The position numbers were made by a program, and so were the translations under genes. From the NCBI GenBank assembly GCA_964644605.1, contig CAZXWS010000006.1, forward strand, positions 1 through 11,207: a stretch of 11,207 nt of DNA, read 5' to 3'. Each line of letters starts with the position of its first letter. Position 1 is the first letter of the stretch. The notes below the pieces were generated by a model, which did no database searches, was not told the origin of the DNA, and saw nothing but the letters and a program-made list of their open reading frames with translations. The stretch is from CAZLAJ01 sp964644605. Lineage in GTDB: Bacteria; Patescibacteriota; Microgenomatia; UBA1406; GWC2-37-13. Positions 1 to 7,538 of the stretch are shown here, piece after piece.

Positions 1-230
1 ACTTACATCTGACGCCTATATAGCCAGTGGTCTACTGGCGGACTAATAGGGATTTCTTATCTTGAGGTATGCTTCGCACTTGAGATGCATTCAGTGCTTA
101 TCAAATAGGAATATAGCTACTCGGCAATGCCCTTTTAGGACAACCGATACACCAGGGATTCCTTCTTCCTGGTCCTCTCGTACTGAGGAAGAGCCCCCTC
201 AAAAATCCAAACGCATACACAGGATAGAGT

Positions 231-305
<75 letters not shown>

Positions 306-309
306 ACTA

Positions 310-345
<36 letters not shown>

Positions 346-1281
346 GAACCACGCCGTCTATGAGGACTATCGGGCGTGACTAGCCTGTTATCCCCGAGGT
401 AGCTTTTATCCGTTAAGCCCGTCCCGAAAATCACATCGGGATCGAGGATCACTTACACCTGCTTTCGCATCTGCTAGGATGGTCGTCCTCACAGTTAAGC
501 TGGCTTATGCGTATGCACTTACATTCCGATTTCCATCCGGAATAAGCCAACCTTAGTGCTCCTCCGTTACTTTTTTGGAGGAAACCGCCCCAGTTAAACT
601 GACCATCAAGCACTGTCTCAACTTGCGTCGATAAGGTGAAAAAGAATCAAAGAGAGGTGTTTCATTGTCGGGCAAGCCCTCCCTCCTACGCTCAACAGTT
701 GATTCCCTTTCACCAATGCCTAATTTCAGTAAAGCTCTCGGGGTCTTTTTGTCCATGTGTAGGTAGGCCGCATCTTCACAGCCATTTCAAATTCGTCGGG
801 CATTAGTTCAAGACAGTTGTCAACTCGTTGTACCTTTCATGCAGGCCGGAACTTACCCGGCAAGGGGCTACGCTACCTTAGAACTCTCAGGGTTAGAGCT
901 GTCGTTCACTGGAGCTTGCACCAGAGCCTGGTCCTTAATTGCTTAAAGACTTCAACCCCAGCGATTAACTTACCAGTACCGGACAGGTCTCAGCTCCTAT
1001 ACTTCTCTTTTTGAGATTTGCAGGAACCTGTGTTTTTGCTAAACAGTCGGTTGACAAACATTTGTTGCATCCCGCCAAAGACGGGAAGAGCATATCGCGA
1101 ACTTACGCTCAGCTTTTTTGCCGAGTTCCTTGAACTAACCTTACCCGTATACCTTGGTCTACTCGACCAGCTCACCTGTGTCGGTTTGCGGTACGGATTG
1201 ATAATAAACTCCTGTAACAGTTTTTCCCGGAAACTTACGTCACCAAACTTTCAGTCTTGCGACCAATTGTATTCATAACTC

Positions 1282-1299
1282 ATCCCGATTGCTCGGGAT
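1282..1299 (-). repeat. Short hairpin cap with core CCCGATTGCTCGGG, copy 1
   Basis: A short palindrome in the helix 58/59 region of the 23S gene. Its 14-base core (1284-1297) is identical to the one at 2723-2736 in a different helix. Confidence 0.6.
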
Positions 1300-1603
1300 T
1301 TGTCATTTAAACTCCCATATAGGAAGCTTCGGTTAGCAAACTTCGTCACTGTTACAGTAATAACGCGTATTACCAAGTAGTCGAATATTAACGCCTTGTA
1401 CATCGGTCGATACTATACGCATCGCCCTTAGATCCGACTAACCCTCAGCCGATTGACGTTGCTGAGGAAACCTTGAGCATTCGGTATTCCGAGTTCTCAT
1501 CGGAAGATTCACTACTAATGTCAGCATTCTCGCTTCCTGCCGCTCCACCATACCTTACAGTACAGCTTCACTGCAACAGGAACGCTCCTCTACCACACTC
1601 ATG

Positions 1604-1700
1604 CGCAGCACAAGCGTTACTAGGTATTGGTTATTAGTTATTAAGGAAAATTCCAAATAACAAATAACTATTCACTAATAACGTTGGTGCTGCACACAAG
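1604..1700 (-). repeat. Insert in 23S helix 45, copy A of a paired element
   Basis: This replaces the tip of helix 45 (E. coli about 1164-1185): the flanks match ACCGAAG on one side and GGTAGAGGAGCG on the other, in rRNA sense. The insert folds as one long imperfect hairpin, with arms at about 1613-1642 and 1656-1684 and a GGAAAATTCC palindrome at the tip. Each arm is made of four 7-base units (consensus about KTATTRG on one strand). It is about 93% identical by eye to the insert at 2344-2439, with one indel and six mismatches. It has no ORF. Helix 45 is a known site of intervening sequences that RNase III removes in Salmonella; processing here is inference. Confidence 0.85.
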
Positions 1701-2343
1701 TATCTTTGTCTTCGGTAGATTTTTTAGCTCCGATCACTTTTGGCGCCATATCTCCACCCCGCCCGAAGGCGGAGTATTCAGGTGAGCTGTTACGCACTCT
1801 TTAAAGGGTGGCTGCTTCTGAGCCAACCTCCCTGCTGTGTTGGAAATATAACGGCCTTTACCACTTAAAAATCATTTAGGAACCTTAGACAAAAGTGCGG
1901 GTTGTTTCCCTTTTGACCATATCCGCTTATCCGGACAGGTCTGACTCCTCAGAAGTACTTTGTGTATTCGGAGTTTGGTTGATCCCAACGACATTGCTGC
2001 CGCGGGGACCATCCAGTAGCTCTACCCCACAAAGGTTAACTGAAGGCTATACCTAAATATATTTCGAGGAGAACCAGCTATTTCCAGATTCGATAGGCAT
2101 ATAACCTCTAACCACAAGTCATCCCATGTCATTTCACCGACAACGGGTTCGAGCCTTCCCCCGATTTTCATCGGGGTTCACCCTGCTCATGGTTAGCTCA
2201 TCTGGTTTCGGGTTATCCCCATAGCACAAACGCCCTATTCAGACTTGCTTTCGCTGTGCCTCCCCCCGAGTGACCGGGGTTAAGCTAACGCGCTATAGGA
2301 ATACTCGCTGACTCATTCTTCAATAGGCACGACATTACTCGTA

Positions 2344-2439
2344 CGCAGCACAAGCGTTACTAGGTATTGGTTATTAGTTATTGGGAAAATTCCAAATAAC
2401 AAGTAACTATTCACTAATAACGCTTGTGCTACGCACAAG
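2344..2439 (-). repeat. Insert in 23S helix 25, copy B of a paired element
   Basis: This sits at the tip of helix 25 (E. coli about 533-560), just before the segment equivalent to E. coli ATAATGGGTCAGCGA. The base of the stem is a perfect 13-bp pairing: AGCACAAGCGTTA at 2348-2360 with its complement at 2418-2430. Above it are two arms of four heptads each (2357-2384 and the opposite arm at about 2392-2421). It is nearly the same sequence as the helix-45 insert, although the host helices are unrelated. Helices 25 and 45 are the two classical intervening-sequence sites in enterobacterial 23S rRNA. Confidence 0.85.
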
Positions 2440-2495
2440 CTCTGTCTGTTTGTTAGCCAATGGTTTCAGGTTCTATTTCACTCCCCTTACGGGGG

Positions 2496-2537
<42 letters not shown>

Positions 2538-2720
2538 GTTTGAGTATTTAGCCTTGGATCGTGACCGACCCAGCTTCCCACAAGGTTTGCCGTGCCTCGT
2601 GGTACTTGGGATACTACTAGTCTCAATGTTTATTTTATTTACAGGGCTGTCACCTTCTATGGCTGTACTTTCCAGAACATTCTTTTATAAACAATGAGTC
2701 CATATTGTAGTCCCGCATAG

Positions 2721-2739
2721 CCCCCGATTGCTCGGGGCT
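2721..2739 (-). repeat. Short hairpin cap with core CCCGATTGCTCGGG, copy 2
   Basis: A GC-rich hairpin in the helix 16-18 region of the 23S gene (between the segments equivalent to E. coli GGAGCAGCCC and GTGACAGCCC). It has the same 14-base core as 1284-1297, in the same orientation. Confidence 0.6.
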
Positions 2740-2850
2740 TTAGGCTGTTCCGCTTTCGCTCGCCGCTACTTACGGAATCTCATATGATTTCTTTTCCTCC
2801 GGGTACTTAGATGTTTCAGTTCCCCAGGTTCCCCATCCGTGCTTCACACG

Positions 2851-2980
2851 GAAATCCGAAATATTAAACTCGAAATACGAAACAAAAACGAAACTCAAAT
2901 TTTTTAAATTTCATATTAATCAGAAATTTATATTTGAAGTTGTTTAGGATTTCGTATTTCGATATTCGAATTTACGAGTG
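2851..2980 (-). repeat. AT-rich hairpin insert in 23S helix 9/10 region
   Basis: About 130 bases separate two halves of a short stem (ATCCGTG near 2836 and CACGGAT near 2984) where E. coli has only its small helix-10 arm. The insert folds back on itself: 2872-2882 pairs perfectly with 2951-2961 (CGAAATACGAA), 2853-2865 pairs with 2962-2973, and an inner AAATTTC/GAAATTT stem follows. The left arm (2851-2885) reads as five 7-base units with consensus CGAAATA. The sequence is unrelated to the helix 25/45 inserts and has no ORF. Intervening sequences in helix 9 are known from alphaproteobacteria; the exact helix here needs a structural alignment. Confidence 0.75.
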
Positions 2981-3156
2981 ATACACGGATTCTCCTCGCT
3001 TTCACGAGTACGCATTGCTCCATTCGGAAACCAACGATTAGTAGCGCCTGTTGGAGGGCTCATCGTTGTTATCGCGCTCGTACACGCGTCCTTCTTCGGC
3101 TCAAACTGCCAAGGCATCCGCCAATGGCTTTAGTTTTCCCATCTCTTCCGTTAGTC

Positions 3157-3175
3157 ATCCCGCTTCTGGCGGGAT
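3157..3175. repeat. Small palindrome ATCCCGC-n5-GCGGGAT
   Basis: A perfect 7-bp inverted repeat with a 5-base loop, just 5' of the mature 23S end in the tRNA-Ala/23S spacer. It resembles the 23S hairpins at 1069-1086 and 1282-1299 (TCCCG...CGGGA). It could be a processing-stem element or a copy of a dispersed mini-palindrome. No T-run follows in rRNA sense, so it is not a terminator. Confidence 0.6.
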
Positions 3176-3245
3176 ACTCTTACGTTCTTACTTTTGTTCT
3201 TGATGCTTTTTACCTAATGTTAAAAAAAGACTCAATCGCGAATTA

Positions 3246-3255
3246 TCAAAGAGCT
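3246..3255 (-). promoter_or_regulatory. boxA-like antitermination site
   Basis: In rRNA sense this reads AGCTCTTTGA, close to the boxA consensus TGCTCTTTA, and it lies between tRNA-Ala and 23S where bacterial rRNA spacers carry boxA for the Nus antitermination complex. The element is only about 10 bases, so the call leans on position. Confidence 0.55.
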
Positions 3256-3264
3256 ACTGCATAT

Positions 3265-3312
3265 AGACTGTAAACAGCAAAATGCTCAATTTGTATTGAG
3301 CAGTTACTGTCT
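3265..3312 (-). other. Stem-loop in tRNA-Ala/23S spacer
   Basis: The inner stem TGCTCAAT/ATTGAGCA (3283-3290 with 3295-3302, loop TTGT) is perfect. An outer interrupted pairing AGAC-GTAA / TTAC-GTCT extends it. It probably helps fold or process the precursor; no known family was recognised. Confidence 0.5.
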
Positions 3313-3326
3313 AAAATCTATATAAG

Positions 3327-3403
3327 TGGTGGACCTGACCGGGCTTGAACCGGTGACCTTCGCATTGCAAATGCGATGTTCTAGCCAACTGAACTACAGG
3401 CCC
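3327..3403 (-). tRNA. tRNA-Ala(UGC), CCA encoded
   Basis: A complete cloverleaf on the minus strand: acceptor GGGCCTG pairs with CAGGTCC, giving the G3-U70 wobble that marks alanine tRNA. The D stem is GTTC/GAAC, the anticodon stem TCGCA/TGCGA holds loop TTTGCAA (anticodon TGC), the T stem is ACCGG/CCGGT, and A73 plus an encoded CCA follow. It lies upstream of 23S in the same direction, the usual place for tRNA-Ala in an rRNA spacer, but with no 16S gene before it. The three other tRNAs in the window do not encode CCA. Confidence 0.97.
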
Positions 3404-3412
3404 TTAAAAAAA

Positions 3413-3440
3413 TCAAAACCAAGAATTCAAAGTTCAAAAG
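3413..3440. repeat. Four 7-base units, consensus TCAAANN
   Basis: Four consecutive heptads in the leader of the tRNA-Ala/23S unit (first TCAAAAC, last TCAAAAG; the second is diverged). It is short and AT-rich, so chance is possible on its own. It is listed because other loci in the window show the same 7-base period with different core sequences. Confidence 0.45.
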
Positions 3441-3503
3441 GCGGCGACCTGTCTTTGGTCCACATTACATCTAATAAAAGTGCATAAATCAAGACAGATT
3501 ATT

Positions 3504-3531
3504 ATTCTATCCTAATTTATAGGTAAGTCAA
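3504..3531 (-). promoter_or_regulatory. Promoter of tRNA-Ala/23S unit
   Basis: In minus sense TTGACT (3531-3526), a 16-base spacer, then TAGAAT (3509-3504): a good sigma-70-type promoter. The start point would be near 3497, about 95 bases before tRNA-Ala. It is the best -35/-10 pair in the window, as expected for a stable-RNA gene, and supports transcription of this unit without a 16S gene. Confidence 0.65.
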
Positions 3532-3720
3532 TAGTAATTTATTACCCCAAAATAGTTTTGAGATCACTGTTTTCGAGGCTGTTAGGAGAGCAAGTAGTAG
3601 TTGCTTCCAATGATGCACTCAAGAAAGATGACTATTATTTGTCATTACTTAAATAATACCAAACTACCATAGTTCTGTCAACCTTAACTGATGGCTGTTA
3701 CTATATCAATCAATATACTC

Positions 3721-3750
3721 TTGCATTCTGTAAAGAAATTCGATTAATAT
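3721..3750 (+). promoter_or_regulatory. Predicted ppsA promoter, near-leaderless
   Basis: TTGCAT (3721-3726), 18 bases, TAATAT (3745-3750). The ATG at 3759 follows the -10 by eight bases, so the transcript would start at or within a few bases of the start codon. There is no Shine-Dalgarno sequence. Confidence 0.5.
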
Positions 3751-3758
3751 GTAAGTAT

Positions 3759-6113
3759 ATGATCAAAAAAAATATTGTGTGGTTTGAAGAGGTGCATAAA
3801 GATGATGTAGGACTAGTGGGCGGAAAAGGAGCAAATCTGGGTGAAATGACCAATGCTCACCTGCCTATCCCCTATGGATTTGTTGTTACTTCAAATGCAT
3901 ATTTTACGTTTGTTAAAGAATCTCGGCTTGATGCAAAAATAAAAGCTATTTTACAAAATGTTAATTACGATAACGGCCATGAACTCCAACAAGTATCAGA
4001 ACAAATCCAGCATCTTATACTTACCGCGGAAATGCCTGAAAAAATCGGCAAAGAAATAATGGATTATTACCAAGGTCTCCCACTTAAAGAAGAAAAATAT
4101 TTTAAAAAAGACATTTCCATTCTCGCTCAGGCTAAAACTCATTTAAAAACAGCGTATAAACCACCATTAGTAGCAGTTCGTTCATCCGCAACAGCGGAAG
4201 ATTTACCAAATGCTTCTTTTGCCGGACAACAGGAGACTTATCTGAATGTGCAAGGAGAACATAATTTACTACGTAAAGTAAAAGAGTGCTGGGCTTCATT
4301 ATTTAATGCACGTGCCATTTACTACCGCCATGAGCAAGGTTTCGATCATTTTAAGGTAGGTCTCGCTGCTGTAGTACAGCGCATGGTGGAATCAGAAAAA
4401 TCAGGTATTGCATTTAGCATAGACCCTGTAACAAACGATAAATCAAAAATTGTAATCGAAGCCATTTTTGGGTTAGGTGAATACATCGTACAGGGTAAAG
4501 TAACACCAGATCATTACGAAGTTGACAAACGATCTTTCATAATACTGAAACGTGAAACTAAATACCAGAATTTAAAATACATAAAAGCAGGAACATCAAA
4601 TAAAGAAGTGAAGCTCTCCAAAGTCGAAGGCTCACAACCAAAACTCAGCGATATTGAAATAGAAAAAGTGGCAACACTTGTAAAGGATATCGAAAATCAT
4701 TACTTCTTTCCGCAGGATATAGAGTGGGCAATTGAAAATGAGCGCGTATTTATCGTCCAGTCCCGACCGATTACAACGATAAAAGAAATGTCAGAAAAAG
4801 TAGGGATAGGTCGTGACCTGTCCGTATCATCACATGAAATTATTGTGACAGGCTCCCCCGCTTCCCCTGGCATCGGTGTCGGTCCTGCAAAGATAATCCA
4901 CTCCCCCAAAGAAATAGATAAAGTAAAAAAAGGTGACATATTAGTGGCGCCCCAAACAAATCCAGACTATGTGCCGGCAATGCGCCGCGCAGCTGGCATC
5001 GTGACAGAAAAAGGTGGTCGCACTTCACATGCAGCCATTGTTTCCCGAGAACTAGGGATACCTGCGGTAGTGGGTGCAGAAGCTGCGACAAAAAAAATAA
5101 AAATGGAAGATGTTATTTCTGTAAATGGCCAGACAGGTGAGATATTTAAAGGGAGTATTTTATCAAAAAAAACTACAACTCCCGAGGTTAAGAATTCAAA
5201 AACCTCGGGAGTTGAAAAACATCTTAAAACCTTAACAAAGGTTTATGTAAATCTCGCTGAACCTGAAAACGCAGAAAAAGTATCAAAACTGGATGTGGAT
5301 GGCATTGGTTTATTAAGAGCTGAGTTCATGATTGCCGAAATTGGGGTTCATCCAAAAGAATTTATACGTGAACACAAGTCAAAACTATTTGTTCGCCGAT
5401 TAACAAATGATTTACTGAAGTTTGTAAAACCATTTTCCCCGAGACAGATTGTGTATAGAGCGACTGACTTTAAAACAAATGAATATCGTCATCTTGCGGG
5501 TGGTAAACAGTACGAACCTCACGAAGAGAATCCCATGATTGGTTTCCGCGGAGCATCACGCTATATAGCATGGCCTGAAGTCTTCAACTTAGAATTAGAA
5601 GCCATAAAAAATATCTGGGAAATGGGATATCAAAACCTGCATCTTATGATTCCATTTGTCAGAACACCATGGGAATTAATAAAGATAAAAAGTATCATCC
5701 AAGAATTTGGTCTCCTTGACCTTCCCGGCTTTAAATTATGGATCATGGTTGAAGTGCCCGCATGCGCTCTCATGCTTGAAGAATTTATAAAAGTTGGTTT
5801 CGATGGTGTCTCTATTGGCACCAACGACCTTACCATGATGCTGCTTGGAGTTGATCGCGATAATGAAGAAATAAATTATATTTACGATGAAAGAAACCCT
5901 GTAGTGGTAAAAACACTGGAATACATTGTAAACACCTGCCGTGAACATGGAATTACGTGTTCAATTTGTGGACAAGCTGCGTCTGATTATCCAGAACTAG
6001 TGGAAAAACTTGTACGGGCCGGTATTACAAGTGTATCAATCAGTCCCGATGCTGTTGACCGCACGCGTGAACTCATATACTCGATCGAAAAGAAGCTGTA
6101 TAAGAAGAAATGA
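3759..6113 (+). CDS. ppsA: Phosphoenolpyruvate synthase (pyruvate, water dikinase)
   Basis: Interconverts pyruvate + ATP + water and PEP + AMP + phosphate in the cytoplasm. At 784 aa it is near the ~790 aa of E. coli PpsA. Domains in order: N-terminal ATP-grasp region (about 1-345, with GGKGANLGEM at 21-30, VRSSATAEDLPNASFAGQQE at 140-159 and SRPIT at 335-339); swivelling phosphohistidine domain (about 360-465) with GGRTSHAAIVSRELG, catalytic His424; linker 470-490; C-terminal PEP-binding TIM barrel (about 495-784) with NPMIGFRGASRY (591-602), GTNDLTMMLLGVDRD (687-701) and CGQ with catalytic Cys737. All key residues are present. The linker is encoded partly by a perfect 14-bp inverted repeat (5176-5214). 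Enolase follows after a hairpin. In organisms lacking pyruvate kinase such enzymes may also run towards pyruvate; direction cannot be read from sequence. The start follows a -10 box and has no Shine-Dalgarno. Confidence 0.95.
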   Translation: MIKKNIVWFEEVHKDDVGLVGGKGANLGEMTNAHLPIPYGFVVTSNAYFTFVKESRLDAKIKAILQNVNYDNGHELQQVSEQIQHLILTAEMPEKIGKEIMDYYQGLPLKEEKYFKKDISILAQAKTHLKTAYKPPLVAVRSSATAEDLPNASFAGQQETYLNVQGEHNLLRKVKECWASLFNARAIYYRHEQGFDHFKVGLAAVVQRMVESEKSGIAFSIDPVTNDKSKIVIEAIFGLGEYIVQGKVTPDHYEVDKRSFIILKRETKYQNLKYIKAGTSNKEVKLSKVEGSQPKLSDIEIEKVATLVKDIENHYFFPQDIEWAIENERVFIVQSRPITTIKEMSEKVGIGRDLSVSSHEIIVTGSPASPGIGVGPAKIIHSPKEIDKVKKGDILVAPQTNPDYVPAMRRAAGIVTEKGGRTSHAAIVSRELGIPAVVGAEAATKKIKMEDVISVNGQTGEIFKGSILSKKTTTPEVKNSKTSGVEKHLKTLTKVYVNLAEPENAEKVSKLDVDGIGLLRAEFMIAEIGVHPKEFIREHKSKLFVRRLTNDLLKFVKPFSPRQIVYRATDFKTNEYRHLAGGKQYEPHEENPMIGFRGASRYIAWPEVFNLELEAIKNIWEMGYQNLHLMIPFVRTPWELIKIKSIIQEFGLLDLPGFKLWIMVEVPACALMLEEFIKVGFDGVSIGTNDLTMMLLGVDRDNEEINYIYDERNPVVVKTLEYIVNTCREHGITCSICGQAASDYPELVEKLVRAGITSVSISPDAVDRTRELIYSIEKKLYKKK
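5176..5214 (+). repeat. Perfect 14-bp inverted repeat inside ppsA
   Basis: Arms CAACTCCCGAGGTT (5176-5189) and its exact complement (5201-5214) surround an 11-base loop. It encodes about residues 473-486, the linker between the phosphohistidine and PEP-binding domains, and keeps the frame. No T-run follows. This is consistent with an in-frame palindromic insertion in a tolerant linker, but convergence is not excluded. Confidence 0.75.
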
Positions 6114-6118
6114 TTGGA

Positions 6119-6200
6119 AATTTCTAATTGACCTGATTTCTAATTAACCTAACAATTGGTGCTTATTTAGAAATTAGGTTAATTAGACCAATTAGAAATT
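6119..6200. repeat. Long imperfect hairpin between ppsA and eno
   Basis: Two stems in register: 6119-6130 pairs with 6189-6200 (12 bp, AATTTCTAATTG) and 6139-6152 pairs with 6174-6187 (14 bp). An 8-base bulge lies on the left arm and a 21-base loop at the tip. It is built from repeats of AATTAGA/TTAATTAG. Its last base begins the predicted enolase -10 box. It could act as a ppsA 3' end structure; there is no clear T-tract. Confidence 0.7.
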
Positions 6201-6205
6201 AATAT
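6200..6205 (+). promoter_or_regulatory. Predicted eno -10 box, six bases before start
   Basis: TAATAT followed by six bases (AATAAT) and the TTG start codon. No convincing -35 is seen. This is the same geometry as at ruvA and both ruvB genes. Confidence 0.45.
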
Positions 6206-6211
6206 AATAAT

Positions 6212-7486
6212 TTGGCAAAAATCAAATCCATCCGTGCGTATGAAATTATCGATTCCCACGGATTCCCTACCATTGAAGGTCGACTTACTCTCGATGATAA
6301 CCGTAGCGTTATTACTTCTATTCCCACGGGTTCTTCTATAGGGAAATATGAGGCTGTGGAGCTTCGTGATGAAGATGAAAAACGTTTCGAGGGCTTAGGT
6401 GTAACAAAAGCAGTTTCCTATATCAACGAGTTGATTGCGCCAAAACTTGTGGGAGTTTCGCCCCAAAAACAGCAAGAAGTTGATTACTGGCTTATCAAAG
6501 CTGACGGCTCGAATAATAAATCACGACTCGGAGCAAATACTATACTCACTGTTTCACAGCTTTTTCTCGCGGCAGGAGCCCTTGATGCAGGACTGCCTTT
6601 ATTTATGTACGTAAATAAGTTATACCAAAATCTCTCTAAAAAATCTTTGCCTATAGAACGCATACCCACTCCAATTTTCAATATCATAAACGGTGGTAAA
6701 CACGCAAATAACAATCTAGATTTTCAGGAGTTTCAAGTAATCCCTTCTTCTGCTCTAACATTTTCTCAAGCATATCAGCGCGGCATAGAAATTTATCATG
6801 AACTAAAACGAGTTCTTATTTATCGGAATGCGAATATTTCACTTGGTGAAGAGGGTGGCTTTACCCCTAATTTTTCAACCAACATCGACGCGCTTGAAGC
6901 ACTACTTGAGACTTTAAACAGAAAAAATTTAAAGCTCGGTCTCGATATCTTTTTGGGTACAGATATGGCAGCAACTTCATTTTATAAGGATGGCAAGTAT
7001 GTCATTAAGGATAAAATGCATCCAGTGGGCTTAGATGAATATTTTAAATTTATTGCTGATATTATTGAGCGTTACTCACTGTTGATCGTAGAAGATCCCA
7101 TTCAGGAAGATGACTGGGAAAGCTGGAAAAAATTAAATCAGGATATTTCAAAAGAAATTTATCTTGCAGGAGATGATTTAATAGCTACCAACCGCGGCCG
7201 TCTCGAAAAAGCGATGAAAGAAAAAGCTTGCACTACAGTAGTTATAAAACCAAATCAAATTGGCACAATTACAGAAACACTCGAAGTTATTAATCTGGCG
7301 CAACATAATAGCTTTAATTACATCATATCGCAGCGGGCTGGTGAAACTAACGACACATTAATTGCTGATCTTGCCGTGGGTGTACAAGCAGACTTCGTAA
7401 AATTTGGCGCCCCTTCTCGAGGTGAGCGCGTAGCCAAATACAACCGCCTCTGGCAAATAGAGAGAGAAGAACTTGTTAAGAAGTAA
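6212..7486 (+). CDS. eno: Enolase, divergent, with a Gln at a conserved His
   Basis: Converts 2-phosphoglycerate to PEP in the cytoplasm; 424 aa against about 430 usual. Enolase signature blocks in order: EIIDSHGFPT (11-20; family DSRGNPT), TGSSIGKYEAVELRD (39-53), GGKHANNN (161-168), LGEEGGFTPN (211-220), DIFLGTDMAATSFYKDGKY, IVEDP, AGDDL, VIKPNQIGT, SQRAGETND, FVKFGAPSRGER. Mg ligands D251, E294 and D321, and catalytic E214, K346 and K397, are all present. The family motif SHRSGE is SQRAGE here, so the residue equivalent to yeast His373 is Gln374. The R and N of DSRGNP are H and F. The TTG start gives the expected N-terminus (AKIKSIRAYEI) and no in-frame ATG lies nearby. It lies next to ppsA, the next enzyme on the same metabolite. 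It is probably an active enolase, but a paralogue with altered activity is possible. Confidence 0.92.
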   Translation: MAKIKSIRAYEIIDSHGFPTIEGRLTLDDNRSVITSIPTGSSIGKYEAVELRDEDEKRFEGLGVTKAVSYINELIAPKLVGVSPQKQQEVDYWLIKADGSNNKSRLGANTILTVSQLFLAAGALDAGLPLFMYVNKLYQNLSKKSLPIERIPTPIFNIINGGKHANNNLDFQEFQVIPSSALTFSQAYQRGIEIYHELKRVLIYRNANISLGEEGGFTPNFSTNIDALEALLETLNRKNLKLGLDIFLGTDMAATSFYKDGKYVIKDKMHPVGLDEYFKFIADIIERYSLLIVEDPIQEDDWESWKKLNQDISKEIYLAGDDLIATNRGRLEKAMKEKACTTVVIKPNQIGTITETLEVINLAQHNSFNYIISQRAGETNDTLIADLAVGVQADFVKFGAPSRGERVAKYNRLWQIEREELVKK

Positions 7487-7507
7487 GAGACAAGGCTTTC
7501 CCCTAGA

Positions 7508-7535
7508 TACTGCGTACTAAATACTATATACTATT
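7508..7535 (+). repeat. Four TACTNNN heptads carrying the ruvA -10 box
   Basis: Exactly four consecutive 7-base units, each starting TACT (TACTGCG first, TACTATT last), fill most of the 52-base eno-ruvA gap. The -10 hexamer TATACT (7527-7532) spans the third and fourth units. Confidence 0.7.
7527..7532 (+). promoter_or_regulatory. Predicted ruvA -10 box, leaderless geometry
   Basis: TATACT, then six bases, then the ATG at 7539. No clear -35 is visible. The expected start point falls on the A of ATG. Confidence 0.5.
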
Positions 7536-7538
7536 CTC

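Larger units (their letters stand above)
3404..3758. other. Divergent intergenic region between rRNA unit and ppsA
   Basis: 355 bases with no credible gene. In minus sense it holds the rRNA promoter (3504-3531) and a leader in which 3491-3497 can pair with 3449-3455 (CTGTCTT/AAGACAG). In plus sense it ends with the ppsA promoter. Between about 3545 and 3660 there are a few small hairpins (CAAAA/TTTTG, AGCAA/TTGCT around 3590-3607, ATGAC/GTCAT around 3627-3644) with no recognised riboswitch or sRNA. No 16S 3'-end sequence or anti-Shine-Dalgarno is present. Confidence 0.6.

Noticed and set aside
3436..3460. Weak resemblance of AAAAGGCGGCGACC to the conserved 16S 3' end (AAAGGAGGTGATCC, as read on the opposite strand)
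   Set aside because: None of the conserved 16S sequence that should follow is present.
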